This document shows, in pieces, positions 43,579 to 52,274 of a stretch of DNA of 64,000 bases; positions within the stretch are counted from its first letter, which is position 1; each line of letters starts with the position of its first letter. The stretch lies in NCBI GenBank assembly GCA_963696645.1, contig CAVOKY010000011.1, positions 124,001 through 188,000 of the forward strand. Direction: 5' to 3'. The notes beneath the pieces are model-generated. The model was not told the DNA's origin, did no database searches, and worked only from the letters and a program-made list of their open reading frames with translations. The DNA is from JAMXLO01 sp963696645. GTDB lineage: Bacteria; Pseudomonadota; Alphaproteobacteria; Acetobacterales; Acetobacteraceae. A program made the translations under genes and the position numbers.

Positions 43579-45027
43579 ATGACCGAACTGGCCGATCTCT
43601 CGCTGGTCGAGGCCGCCGATGCGGTGCGCAACGGCGAGGCGACGTCGATGGAATTGCTTGACGCCTGCTGGGCCAATCTGGAGGTGGCAAATCCCAGGCT
43701 GAACGCGACGATCTGGCTGGACCGCGAAGGCGCGGAGCAGGCGGCGCGGGCAGCGGATCGCGCGGTGAGGGAGAAGGCGTGGCTGGGGCCGCTGCACGGC
43801 GTGCCGCTGGCGCACAAGGACATGTATTACCAGGCGGGGCGGCTCAGCACGTGTGGGTCGGCGATTCGCAAGGATTGGCGTCCAAGCGTGACCGCGACCG
43901 TGATCGAGAAGCTGCATGCGGCCGGCGCTTACGAATTCGGCGGGCTGAACATGGCGGAATTCGCGCAGAATCCGACGGGTCACAATCGTGCGTTCGGCGA
44001 CTGCCACAATCCGTGGAACCTGCCATACATCACTGGCGGATCATCGTCCGGCTCCGGCGCTTCCGTCGCAGCGCGGTTCAACTATGCGGCGCTGGGTTCC
44101 GACACAGGCGGATCGATCCGCCTGCCGGCCGCCGCGTGCGGCGTCACCGGGATCAAGCCGACGCAGACCCGCGTGTCGCGCTTCGGCGTGATGCCGCTGT
44201 CGTTCAGCGCCGACAACGTGGGGCCGCTGGCACGCACTGCGCGCGACTGTGCCCGCATCATGACACTGATCGCGGGGCGCGATCCACGCGATCCGACCAG
44301 CTCGCACGAGCCGGTGCCGGATTACGAAGCCGCGCTCGATGGCGACATTCGCGGGCTGCGCATTGGCGTGCCGTCCACCTGGTTCCTCGAGGAGGTGGAT
44401 GCGCCGGTGCTGGATGCGCTGGAGCATGCGCTTGCGGTGCTGATGGCGCGCGGTGCGTTGGTGCATCGTATCGCGCTGCCGGTGATGGATGCGGTCACCA
44501 CATACGGCGGCATCATATCGCGCGTGGAGGCTGCAACGATCCATGCGCAATGGATGCGCGAGCGGGCCGGGGAGTACGGCATCCATATCAGCGGCCGGAT
44601 GTATGGCGGGTATGCCATCCCGGCGACCTACTACGTCGAGGCGCTGGCGCGTCGCGGCCCGGTGCTGCGCGCTTTCGCCAAGGAGGTGTTCGCAAAGGTC
44701 GATGTGCTGGTCACGCCGACAATCCGCACGTGTCTGCCGACGCTGGCGGAAACCGATATCGACCACGGACCGCCAGGCACCGAGGCGAAATTCATGGCCG
44801 TATCGGCGAACACGCGCCCGTTCAACTACCTCGGCCTGCCGGCGGTGAGCCTGAACTGCGGCTTCGATCCGAATGGATTGCCGATCGGCTTGCAGATCGC
44901 CGGACGGCCGTTCGCCGAGGCGCGCGTGCTGAAGGTGGCTGACGCGTATCAGCGCGACACCGAGTTCCACATGCGTCGTCCGCCGGTGCTGGATGCGGCG
45001 GATGCGGTCGGCGTCATTGTCGCATGA
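43579..45027 (+). CDS. Amidase-signature family hydrolase
   Basis: 482 residues. The Ser-cisSer-Lys triad is visible: Lys 80 in PLAHKDMYY, Ser 155 in TGGSSSGSGAS and Ser 179 in GSDTGGSIRLPA. Such enzymes cleave amides, carbamoyl or ureido groups. The length and the small AtzG-like partner fit a ureide or biuret-type amidase better than GatA. The ATG at 43579 follows GGAGTGAG. The end overlaps the asparaginase start (ATGA), so the operon may process a compound with several amide bonds. Confidence 0.88.
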   Translation: MTELADLSLVEAADAVRNGEATSMELLDACWANLEVANPRLNATIWLDREGAEQAARAADRAVREKAWLGPLHGVPLAHKDMYYQAGRLSTCGSAIRKDWRPSVTATVIEKLHAAGAYEFGGLNMAEFAQNPTGHNRAFGDCHNPWNLPYITGGSSSGSGASVAARFNYAALGSDTGGSIRLPAAACGVTGIKPTQTRVSRFGVMPLSFSADNVGPLARTARDCARIMTLIAGRDPRDPTSSHEPVPDYEAALDGDIRGLRIGVPSTWFLEEVDAPVLDALEHALAVLMARGALVHRIALPVMDAVTTYGGIISRVEAATIHAQWMRERAGEYGIHISGRMYGGYAIPATYYVEALARRGPVLRAFAKEVFAKVDVLVTPTIRTCLPTLAETDIDHGPPGTEAKFMAVSANTRPFNYLGLPAVSLNCGFDPNGLPIGLQIAGRPFAEARVLKVADAYQRDTEFHMRRPPVLDAADAVGVIVA

Positions 45028-46019
45028 AGCCGAAGGTCGCCTTCATCGGTACGGGCGGCACGATCGCATCGATCGGCGTGGGGCCGCTCGATCTGCAGGA
45101 CTATGGCGCGACCGGCAAGGTCATGCACGCCGACGAGCTCATCGCTCGGTGGCCGGAGACCGCGTTGGTGGCCGATGTGCTGCCGGTGCGTTATCGCAAC
45201 ATCCCCAGCACCGCCATCGATTTTTCCGATTGGAAGGCGTTGGTCCTGCTGTGCGAGACTTTGGTGGCGCAGCATCCGGACCTGGCCGGCATCGTCATCG
45301 GTCACGGCACGGCGACGTTGGAGGAAACTGCGTATTTCCTGACATTGACGCTGAAGGTGTCGGTGCCGGTGGTGCTGGTCGGTGCGCAGCGGCCATCCAG
45401 TGCCTTGTCCACCGATGCCGGGCTCAATCTGGTGAACGCAATTCGCGTCGCCGCCAGCCCGGAGGCGCGAGGCATGGGCGTGCTGGTGGTGATGAACGAC
45501 GAGATCCAGGCAGCACGCGAGGTGACGAAAACCGCCACGGCGCGGCTGCAGACGTTCCGTTCCGCAGATTTCGGTGTACTCGGCCATGCCGATGGCGACG
45601 CAATTGCATTCTATCGACAGCCGCTGCGCCGGTGCTATCCGGCTACCGAGTTCGACGTTCGCGCACTGGATGCGTTGCCGCGTGTCGACATCGCATACGC
45701 CTATGCCGGCGGTGACGGCACCGCGGTGCGTGCCTTCATTGCCGCCGGCGCGGAGGGCATCGTGTCTGCCGGCTTCGCGCCAGGCTTTACGCCACCAGGA
45801 GACTTTGATGCGCTCAAGGAAGCGGTGGTACAAGGTATCGTGGTGATACAAAGTACCCGCGCCGGCAGCGGCCGAACCTTCCGGGGCACCAGGCTCGCGA
45901 ACGCCGGTCTGCTGATCGCCGACAACCTGACCCCGCAAAAGGCGCGAATTCTGCTGGCGCTGGCATTGACCGTAACGAACGATCCCGAACGTATCGGGGA
46001 AATCTTCCGCAGTTACTGA
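45024..46019 (+). CDS. Asparaginase family amidohydrolase with altered active site
   Basis: 331 residues of the bacterial (type I/II) asparaginase fold. FIGTGGTIAS holds the nucleophilic Thr 10, and AREVTKT the catalytic Lys 169. In the second motif, canonical HGTDT, the sequence is GHGTATLEETAYFL: Thr 96 is kept but the substrate-binding Asp is Ala 97. That Asp contacts the alpha-amino group of asparagine, so the substrate may lack an amino group. No signal peptide, so cytoplasmic. Translationally coupled to the amidase. Confidence 0.85.
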   Translation: MKPKVAFIGTGGTIASIGVGPLDLQDYGATGKVMHADELIARWPETALVADVLPVRYRNIPSTAIDFSDWKALVLLCETLVAQHPDLAGIVIGHGTATLEETAYFLTLTLKVSVPVVLVGAQRPSSALSTDAGLNLVNAIRVAASPEARGMGVLVVMNDEIQAAREVTKTATARLQTFRSADFGVLGHADGDAIAFYRQPLRRCYPATEFDVRALDALPRVDIAYAYAGGDGTAVRAFIAAGAEGIVSAGFAPGFTPPGDFDALKEAVVQGIVVIQSTRAGSGRTFRGTRLANAGLLIADNLTPQKARILLALALTVTNDPERIGEIFRSY

Positions 46020-46031
46020 GGAGACCAACCA

Positions 46032-46523
46032 ATGATCCACCACCTGTCGATTTCCGCGCATGATCCGAAGCATGTCGCCGGCGTGCTCGCCGAGTTGATG
46101 AACGGTCGCTGCTATCCGTTCCCCGGCGGGGTTGCGGATTCATTCATGGCGGTGAGCGGGGACGAGCACGGCTCGATGATCGAGGTCTATCCGGAGGGCG
46201 TTACCCTGGTGCCCGGCACCCGTGATGATGCGCAGGTGCGCGCGAACTATGACGCGACGCCCGGCTATGTGCCGTTCCATCTGCTGCTGTCGGTACCGGT
46301 CGATCGGGCTACAGTCGAGCGGATCGGTGAACGCGAGGGCTGGCGCACACGCTATTTCGGCCGCGGTGCACCGGGGCGTCCGCCGTTCTTCCACGTCATC
46401 GAGTTCTGGCTGGAAAACCGGGTGATGGTTGAAGTCGCCACGCCGGACATGCTGGCCGAATATACCAAAATGATCAGCCGCGAGAACCTGGACAAGATGT
46501 TCGCCGACCGCGCGGCGGCTTAG
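46032..46523 (+). CDS. VOC-like protein of the amidase operon
   Basis: 163 residues. It opens MIHHLSISAHDPKHVAGVLAE, and the second half (FHVIEFWLENRVMVEVATPDM) has the paired strand pattern of vicinal-oxygen-chelate proteins, though the metal ligands are less plain. It starts 12 bases after the asparaginase stop, with GAGGAG upstream, so it is the fourth gene of the operon. It may act on the same substrate pathway; the reaction is unknown. Confidence 0.7.
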   Translation: MIHHLSISAHDPKHVAGVLAELMNGRCYPFPGGVADSFMAVSGDEHGSMIEVYPEGVTLVPGTRDDAQVRANYDATPGYVPFHLLLSVPVDRATVERIGEREGWRTRYFGRGAPGRPPFFHVIEFWLENRVMVEVATPDMLAEYTKMISRENLDKMFADRAAA

Positions 46524-46541
46524 TTCGTAAGATTGTCAAGG

Positions 46542-46660
46542 TTTCACACAGAGGGCACCGAGGACCACAGAGAACCACTGAGAAAGGATGGATGCGCTTC
46601 GCGCGGCGCTTACTAAAACCTCAGTGGCTCTCTGTGTTCCTCGGTGTCCTCTGTGTGAAA
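46542..46660. repeat. Long imperfect inverted repeat (CACAGAG type)
   Basis: Two 41-base arms, 46542-46582 and 46620-46660, match inverted with three mismatches. They are built of CACAGAG/CACCGAG units and surround a centre with GCGCTTCGCG. The element lies between the VOC-like gene and the methyltransferase. A related, perfect version is at 61256-61379. Confidence 0.85.
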
Positions 46661-46688
46661 GCTGTTGAACTTGGCGAAACCTCTGGCA

Positions 46689-47504
46689 ATGTCATTCGAC
46701 CCCGAAGCAGTGCGTGCCTTTGAGCACGGTCGGTGGCAGCGGGCCGCCACCGTGTACAAATCGACGTTCGCCAGTGCGACGCGACCGTTCATCGACGCGT
46801 TGCTCGACGCGGCTAATGTTTTCCGCTGCACGCGCCTTCTGGACATCGCCTGCGGCCCCGGCATCGTCGCATCCAACGCCAGCGCGCGGGGTGCGACAGC
46901 GACCGGCGTTGACTTCTCGTCCGCCATGCTGACGATTGCGCGGGCCCGTCACGCCGCAATCACCTTCGATCATGGCGATGCCGAAGCGCTGCCGTACGCG
47001 GACGGTGAATTCGACGCGGTTGTGGCGAACTTCGGCATCCATCACGTGCCGCGGCCGGCGCTGGCGTTGGCCGAGGCGCACCGCGTGTTGCGCAATGGCG
47101 GCCGTGTTGCTTTCAGCTTCTGGGCTGATCAGAGCGAGAATATCGCCTGGAAGTTGCTGTTCGACGCGATTGCTCGGCACGGCGATCCGGCGGCATCACA
47201 GGCGCCTCGTCCGGGCGGCTGCTTCAGCACAGCGGAGCAGTGCGCGAATGCATTGCGCCAGGTCGGCTTCACCGATTGCACGACCGAACTGGTGCGCGCG
47301 ACGTGGCACCACCCGAACGCCGAGGCACTCGTCGCGGCGCTGCGGGCCGGCACCGCGCGGATGGCCGCAATGATTGAAGCACAGCCAAACGCCGCCATGC
47401 CGGCCATCATCGCGGACATCGAACGGAACGCAGCGCGTCATCGCGCCGCCGATGGGATCTCGGTGCCGATCGCCGCGGTGATCGCCGCCGCCATCAAGCA
47501 CTGA
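46689..47504 (+). CDS. Class I SAM-dependent methyltransferase
   Basis: 271 residues. Motif I LLDIACGPGIVASNA, motif II VDFSSAML, the acidic loop GDAEALPYADGEFDAVVANF and motif III RVLRNGGRVAFSFW are all present (Methyltransf_11 type). The substrate is unknown; relatives methylate small molecules or lipids. The ATG at 46689 lies beyond the inverted repeat; an in-frame GTG/ATG at 46665 is too close to it. A DUF6614 gene follows after 11 bases. Confidence 0.85.
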   Translation: MSFDPEAVRAFEHGRWQRAATVYKSTFASATRPFIDALLDAANVFRCTRLLDIACGPGIVASNASARGATATGVDFSSAMLTIARARHAAITFDHGDAEALPYADGEFDAVVANFGIHHVPRPALALAEAHRVLRNGGRVAFSFWADQSENIAWKLLFDAIARHGDPAASQAPRPGGCFSTAEQCANALRQVGFTDCTTELVRATWHHPNAEALVAALRAGTARMAAMIEAQPNAAMPAIIADIERNAARHRAADGISVPIAAVIAAAIKH

Positions 47505-47515
47505 AGGAGGTCGGC

Positions 47516-47866
47516 TTGGACATCTACCACGCATGGTGCGATCTCAAACCCGGCGTCAGCGACATGGCGTTCGCGGAAAGCGTGGCCACCTACATGGGCC
47601 ACCTGAAGGAACAGGGATTGATCGAAGGCTGGCGCCTGACCCGCCGCAAGCTCGGTTTCGGCGCGCCCGGCCTCGGCGAGTTCCACATCATGATCGAGGT
47701 GAAGGATCTCGCCCAGCTCGAACAGGCATTCGAGCGTGTCGCCGGCCGGCGTGACCCGGTGGAGGGCTTTCATTTCGCTGTCAACTCGCTGGCGCGGAAT
47801 GCCGTCTTCGCGCTGTACCGCGACTTCCCCGACGCGTTCCGCCACCGCGGGGAGGAACGCTTCTGA
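47516..47866 (+). CDS. DUF6614 family protein
   Basis: 116 residues from a TTG start with GGAGG seven bases upstream. Blocks DIYHAWCDLKPGVSDMAFAE, LIEGWRLTRRKLGFG and EFHIMIEVKDLAQLEQAF suggest a ferredoxin-like alpha/beta fold similar to dimeric alpha-beta barrels. Function unknown. It follows the methyltransferase closely and is likely co-transcribed. Confidence 0.75.
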   Translation: MDIYHAWCDLKPGVSDMAFAESVATYMGHLKEQGLIEGWRLTRRKLGFGAPGLGEFHIMIEVKDLAQLEQAFERVAGRRDPVEGFHFAVNSLARNAVFALYRDFPDAFRHRGEERF

Positions 47867-47931
47867 CTGCGTCGGAGGGGCGTGAAGGCACCTCGATTGA
47901 TCGGCGAGGAGCTTGCCATGCTGACTAGCAC

Positions 47932-47978
47932 CTACTACATTGTGTGGTCAGCCCCTATCGAGGCCTACATTCCATAGT
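47932..47978. promoter_or_regulatory. Possible pair of NrdR boxes
   Basis: CTACTACATTGTGT (47932-47945) resembles the NrdR box consensus acaCwAtATaTwGtgt, and a weaker CTACATTCCATAGT starts at 47965. Their 33-bp separation is close to the three helical turns typical of NrdR tandem sites. They lie upstream of nrdB. No experimental support. Confidence 0.35.
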
Positions 47979-48011
47979 TCTGACACCATTGGGTTTATCG
48001 GAGACGCAGTC

Positions 48012-49073
48012 ATGGATGGCATCACCCGCTCCGCCGACGAACACAAGGTGCAGTTCGACCTGCTCACCGAGAACCCGGTCTACAAGCCGTTCCGTTACCC
48101 ATGGGCATACGAGGCTTGGCTGATTCAGCAGCGCGTGCACTGGCTGCCGGAAGAAGTGCCGCTGGCCGACGACGTGAAGGACTGGCACCGCAACCTGACG
48201 GCAGCCGAGCGCAACCTGCTGAGCCAGATCTTCCGGTTCTTCACCCAGGCCGACGTTGAGGTGAACAACTGCTACATGAAGCATTACTCCCGCGTATTCA
48301 AACCGACCGAAGTGCTGATGATGCTGTCGGCGTTTTCCAACATCGAGACGATTCATATCGCCGCATACAGTCATTTGCTCGATACCATCGGCATGCCCGA
48401 AATCGAGTATCAGGCGTTCCTGAAATACAAGGAGATGAAGGACAAATTCGACTTCATGCAGAGTTTCACGGTCGACTCGAAATATGAGATCGCCAAGACG
48501 CTCGCCGCATTCGGCGCATTCACGGAAGGGCTGCAGCTTTTCGCGTCATTTGCCATTCTGCTGAATTTCCCACGGTTTGGTAAAATGAAGGGAATGGGAC
48601 AGATCATCTCCTGGTCCGTGCGCGATGAGACGCTGCACTGCATGTCGATCATCACGCTGTTCCGCACGTTCGTGCAGGAAAATCCGGAAATCTGGACGGA
48701 GGAATTGAAGCGCGACATCTACCTCACCTGCGCCACAATCGTCGATCATGAGGACGCCTTCATCGACCTCGCGTTCGAACAGGGTGCGGTCGAAGGTCTG
48801 ACCTCTCGCGAGGTGAAGGAATACATTCGCTACATCGCCGATCGTCGGTTGATGCAACTCGGGCTCAACCCGCTATTTCACGTGGCGAAAAATCCGTTGT
48901 CATGGCTCGACGAGATGCTGAACGCGGTCGAGCACGCCAATTTCTTCGAAAACCGCGCCACCGAATACAGCAAGGCATCCACCACCGGCACATGGGAGGA
49001 AGCTTTCGGGGAAGCGAACCCCGGCGTCCCTTCGGGGGAAGTGGCGGTGGCGGTACTCGGCGCATCAGGCTGA
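48012..49073 (+). CDS. nrdB: Ribonucleoside-diphosphate reductase, small (radical) subunit
   Basis: 353 residues, class Ia R2. Iron ligands and the radical Tyr are visible: Asp 81 (FTQADVEV), Glu 112 and His 115 (NIETIHIAAYSHL), Tyr 119, then the Glu of FTEGLQLF and the Glu/His of RDETLHC. It supplies the tyrosyl radical to NrdA for dNTP synthesis. The start at 48012 (MDGITRS) is chosen over 47940, which would overlap the candidate NrdR boxes. nrdA is not next to it within the window. Confidence 0.93.
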   Translation: MDGITRSADEHKVQFDLLTENPVYKPFRYPWAYEAWLIQQRVHWLPEEVPLADDVKDWHRNLTAAERNLLSQIFRFFTQADVEVNNCYMKHYSRVFKPTEVLMMLSAFSNIETIHIAAYSHLLDTIGMPEIEYQAFLKYKEMKDKFDFMQSFTVDSKYEIAKTLAAFGAFTEGLQLFASFAILLNFPRFGKMKGMGQIISWSVRDETLHCMSIITLFRTFVQENPEIWTEELKRDIYLTCATIVDHEDAFIDLAFEQGAVEGLTSREVKEYIRYIADRRLMQLGLNPLFHVAKNPLSWLDEMLNAVEHANFFENRATEYSKASTTGTWEEAFGEANPGVPSGEVAVAVLGASG

Positions 49074-49350
49074 ATGCCCAGATTGTGTTGGACCGGTCAA
49101 ACCATCCAGAATTTGCGATCAACTGCTGGTTCCAAGACGCAACCCTTGTCTGCGATCTTGAAATGCGGCATAATTCAGCGCTACGGAACAAAAGTATCGT
49201 CTGGCTTGGGGATTGTCAGACAAGTAACGCGCGCGTCGCGTAAATATGACGAAGAATTCAGCCAAGTGGTGCAGACGCTTGTCTGATTGATCACTCGCTG
49301 GCGGCCTGCGCGGCCGGCGATAGAGCGGCTATCGGACGGGGCGAGAACTT

Positions 49351-49656
49351 ATGGGGACCACGCTAGGGGACACGGCGAACCAGGCGGATGAACCGGTCGG
49401 ACGCGAAAGCGGAGGCGGCGGGCCGCCTCGCTATACCCGACGCCTGTCGGACAAGATCCTGATTGCCTTCCATCATGCCTGCGACCAGGCTGATTTCGAG
49501 GTGGCAGAACAGTTGCTGCACATCCTGGAGATGATGCTGACCCGCCGGCCGCTGACGCCCGACGGTACCAGGCGACGCAACATGGAAAGCCTCGTCGCGG
49601 CGCATGAACGCCTTTGGCACCTGCGCCATCCACGCACCGACGACGACTCGCTCTAA
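49351..49656 (+). CDS. Conserved hypothetical protein of Rhodospirillales type
   Basis: 101 residues. After a disordered N-terminus the core is LSDKILIAFHHACDQADFEV, AEQLLHILEMMLTRRP and RNMESLVAAHERLWHLRHP, a helical pattern I associate with a small conserved protein in this order. No membrane segment or catalytic motif. Function unknown. It ends four bases over the end of the convergent methyltransferase gene. Confidence 0.65.
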   Translation: MGTTLGDTANQADEPVGRESGGGGPPRYTRRLSDKILIAFHHACDQADFEVAEQLLHILEMMLTRRPLTPDGTRRRNMESLVAAHERLWHLRHPRTDDDSL

Positions 49657-50387
49657 AGCTCCAGCCCCCGACCGCCGCGTAGGATTGCCTGGGCTTCCGG
49701 CGTGAAGCCGCCGGTGGCCTCATGCAGCACGAGCCCGGGCAGCACGCGGAATGGTGCATTGGCGCCCTTTATCCCTCGCACCAGCATCAGTTTCGCCGTC
49801 ACGCCGACTTTCGGCCATAGCGGCAGCATCGCGGTGGGCTGGCATCCGGCGGCGGCGAACGCCGCGATGGCCTCCGGCAGCAGGGACGCGCGCAGTATGA
49901 GGGTCAAAGTGCCCTGGGGCCGTAGCGGGCGAGCCAGTGCGGCGGTCCAGGTAGCGAGCAGCCCGGCGGCGCCCTGCTTTGCCGCCTGGCGTGACGGATC
50001 GGGCGACGGTGTCCCACCCGCCATGTGATACGGAGGATTGGCGAAGGCATGATCGAACCGTCCCAGTTCGGGCGCCGATGCCAAATCGATGGCGAGGAAA
50101 CGCAGCCCAGGCCACGCATTGGCCGCGGCGTTCTGCGCAGCGAGTGCCACCAGCGACTCGTCCACTTCAATACCGATCCCCTGCAGCCCGGCTACCCGCG
50201 CGGCGAGGCAGAGCAGGGTACCGCCCGCTCCTGAGCCACCTTCCAGCACGCGCTCGCCTGCCTTGGCTGGCACCGAAGCCGCCAGCAGCACAGGTTCGAT
50301 GCCGCTGCGGAACCCCTGCCGGGGCTGGGCATAGCGGACCCGGCCGCCGAGCAGATGGCCGTTGGTCGGGACGGCATCGTCCGTCAT
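49653..50387 (-). CDS. tRNA1(Val)-type N6-adenine methyltransferase family protein
   Basis: 244 residues. The TrmN6/YfiC-like layout is visible: YAQPRQGFRSGIEPVLLAA at the start, motif I VLEGGSGAGGTLLCLAAR, then the N6-adenine signature FANPPYH. That Asn-Pro-Pro-Tyr motif indicates methylation of an exocyclic amine, likely adenine in tRNA or a similar substrate. The start at 50387 (MTDDAVPTNG) is preferred; a GTG start upstream is possible. It is followed on the opposite strand by an end-overlapping gene. Confidence 0.8.
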   Translation of the reverse strand: MTDDAVPTNGHLLGGRVRYAQPRQGFRSGIEPVLLAASVPAKAGERVLEGGSGAGGTLLCLAARVAGLQGIGIEVDESLVALAAQNAAANAWPGLRFLAIDLASAPELGRFDHAFANPPYHMAGGTPSPDPSRQAAKQGAAGLLATWTAALARPLRPQGTLTLILRASLLPEAIAAFAAAGCQPTAMLPLWPKVGVTAKLMLVRGIKGANAPFRVLPGLVLHEATGGFTPEAQAILRGGRGLEL

Positions 50388-50439
50388 GTAAGCTCGGGCA
50401 TCAGTCACGGTGCACGCCCCGGAGTGGCTGGCGGCCAGC

Positions 50440-51327
50440 CTACCCCTTGATGCCACCCATGGTCAGGCCCGCCACCATATATCGACGGAGTGCGAAATAG
50501 ATCGCGATCGGCGGCAACGAATAGATGATGGCGATCGCCATCATGTAGTTCCACGGCGCTTCATCGCTGTCGAAGAACTGGTCGATCGCCACCGCAACCG
50601 TCATGTTGCGGGTCGATGACAGCAACAGGTATTGGTACAGGTATTCGTTCCACGCCAGCAGCAGTGCATAGACGCCAACCGCGACCAGCGCGGGCGCCAT
50701 CAGCGGCAGATAGATGCGCAGATACACCTGCAACGGCGATGCGCCGTCAATCTTTGCCGATTCATCCAGTTCGGTCGGAATCAGCTTGCCGTATTGGTGC
50801 AGGATGAGAATCGCATAGGGTGTGGCGAACGTCACTTGCGCCGCAACCACCGCCCAGAGGCTGTCCGACATCCCGTACTTGTGCATGATGTGGACGAAGG
50901 GGATGGCCAGGAACGCTGTCGGCAGGACGTAGGTCAGCAATGCAACGTCGCTGACGATCCAACCTTGCTTCAGGTGCATTCGGCCCAGCGAGAAGCTTGC
51001 CAGCGAGCCAATCAGCACGGTCAGTGCCATAGTCGCAAAGCCAAGGTAGATGCTGTTGCCGAACTGGTGCCAGAAGTGGTCCATCAACCAGTAATCTTCG
51101 GTCCAGACGGAACGGAAGCTGTCCAGATTGGGATCAGGCGGCCAGATGCTCCCGGTGAACTCGTCGGCGTCGGCATCGAGCGCCATCAGCAGCATGTTGT
51201 AGACGGGCAGCAGCGTCCAGATCAGCAGCCCAACGCCGAGTACGATCGCTCCTGCCTTCGCCAACTGCCGCCGCTGGCGGTAGCGCGGCCGTAATGTCGG
51301 TTGCCCCGACGTCAGTGCAATGCTCAT
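50440..51327 (-). CDS. Carbohydrate ABC transporter permease, MalG type (pair 2)
   Basis: 295 residues, six membrane helices. The cytoplasmic EAA loop reads ELDESAKIDGASPLQVYLRI, the contact site for the ATPase, and it ends YMVAGLTMGGIKG as MalG-type proteins do. It overlaps the upstream MalF-type gene by four bases. It is clearly related to the product of 52275-53162, so this is a duplicated pair. No ATPase gene is in the cluster; a shared MsmX/UgpC-like ATPase must serve it from elsewhere. Confidence 0.9.
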   Translation of the reverse strand: MSIALTSGQPTLRPRYRQRRQLAKAGAIVLGVGLLIWTLLPVYNMLLMALDADADEFTGSIWPPDPNLDSFRSVWTEDYWLMDHFWHQFGNSIYLGFATMALTVLIGSLASFSLGRMHLKQGWIVSDVALLTYVLPTAFLAIPFVHIMHKYGMSDSLWAVVAAQVTFATPYAILILHQYGKLIPTELDESAKIDGASPLQVYLRIYLPLMAPALVAVGVYALLLAWNEYLYQYLLLSSTRNMTVAVAIDQFFDSDEAPWNYMMAIAIIYSLPPIAIYFALRRYMVAGLTMGGIKG

Positions 51328-52247
51328 AGCTGCACCCCTCGCGTCTGGACCCGCCGCATCAGCAGGATCACCAGCGGGATCAGCACCGGCAGCGCCGACA
51401 TCATCGCCGCTACGCCGAGGTTCGGGTAGCCGAAATCGAATGCCTCGTGGAAGCCATAGGTGGCCAGCACGTCGGTCTGTCTGCCCGGGGCTCCACTGGA
51501 CACGAAATACACAGTGGGGAAGTCGCCAAGTGCCCAGACCGTGGCGAGCAGGGTCGAGATGAAATAGACGTTCGCCAGCAATGGGAACGTCACGTGGATC
51601 AGGCGTTTGAAGCCGGAGGCGCCATCGATGTCGGCCGCCTCATAGATGTCCTGTGGGATCGACATCCGGGCGGCGAGGAAGATCAGCGTCCAGAACGGCG
51701 TCCATTTCCAGATAAAGGCGACGATGTTCGCCGACATGGCGATCCACTGCGATGTCAAGAACAGCGGGCCATCCTCGCCGGTCACCGCACGCCATAGGCT
51801 GTCGAGCAGGCCCCATTGGGTGACCAGCATGAAATGAATGGAGGTGAACACGACCAGCGCGGGCAATGCCCAGGGCACCAGGAAGATGGCCAGCAGCGAC
51901 CTGACCCACCAGCTTCGGTTCATGAAGAAGCCGGACAGCAGGAACGCCAGGAACATCTGCACGTTCACCCCGACCGCGACGAACAGCAGCGTATTGATGG
52001 CGGTGGTCACGTACAGCGGATCGGTGAACAGCACGCCGTAGAGGACCGGGTCGCGACCCATCCAAAGGCCGAACACCACGGGATAGATGACGAAGGCTGC
52101 GAAAACCGCGACGTATGGGACTACGAAGGCAATCGCCCAGGTCGTGTCTGAGCCTTGCAGTCGGGCACGCCAGCGGGGCAGCCGCGAACGGCTTCTCGTC
52201 AAGGGCTGGCCAAACCCGAGGGCTTGATGTGTACTGCTCATTGTCAC
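51324..52247 (-). CDS. Carbohydrate ABC transporter permease, MalF type (pair 2)
   Basis: 307 residues, six membrane helices. The first is VPYVAVFAAFVIYPVVFGLW; the EAA loop is IYEAADIDGASGFKRLIHVT. The C-terminal end LIPLVILLMRRVQTRGVQL matches its paralogue at 53159-54076 closely. It is translated upstream of and coupled to the MalG-type partner. It belongs to the operon headed by the binding protein at 55472. Confidence 0.9.
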   Translation of the reverse strand: MTMSSTHQALGFGQPLTRSRSRLPRWRARLQGSDTTWAIAFVVPYVAVFAAFVIYPVVFGLWMGRDPVLYGVLFTDPLYVTTAINTLLFVAVGVNVQMFLAFLLSGFFMNRSWWVRSLLAIFLVPWALPALVVFTSIHFMLVTQWGLLDSLWRAVTGEDGPLFLTSQWIAMSANIVAFIWKWTPFWTLIFLAARMSIPQDIYEAADIDGASGFKRLIHVTFPLLANVYFISTLLATVWALGDFPTVYFVSSGAPGRQTDVLATYGFHEAFDFGYPNLGVAAMMSALPVLIPLVILLMRRVQTRGVQL

Positions 52248-52274
52248 ACCTCCGCGTCGCCGCGGCGGTGGCGC

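Noticed and set aside
46542..46660. CRISPR array
   Set aside because: The repeated CACAGAG units are two arms of an inverted repeat, not direct repeats with spacers.
49074..49350. Promoter-like TTGAAA/CATAAT and a CAGAC/GTCTG hairpin between nrdB and the next gene
   Set aside because: Promoter spacing is only six bases and the hairpin stem only five; neither is convincing.
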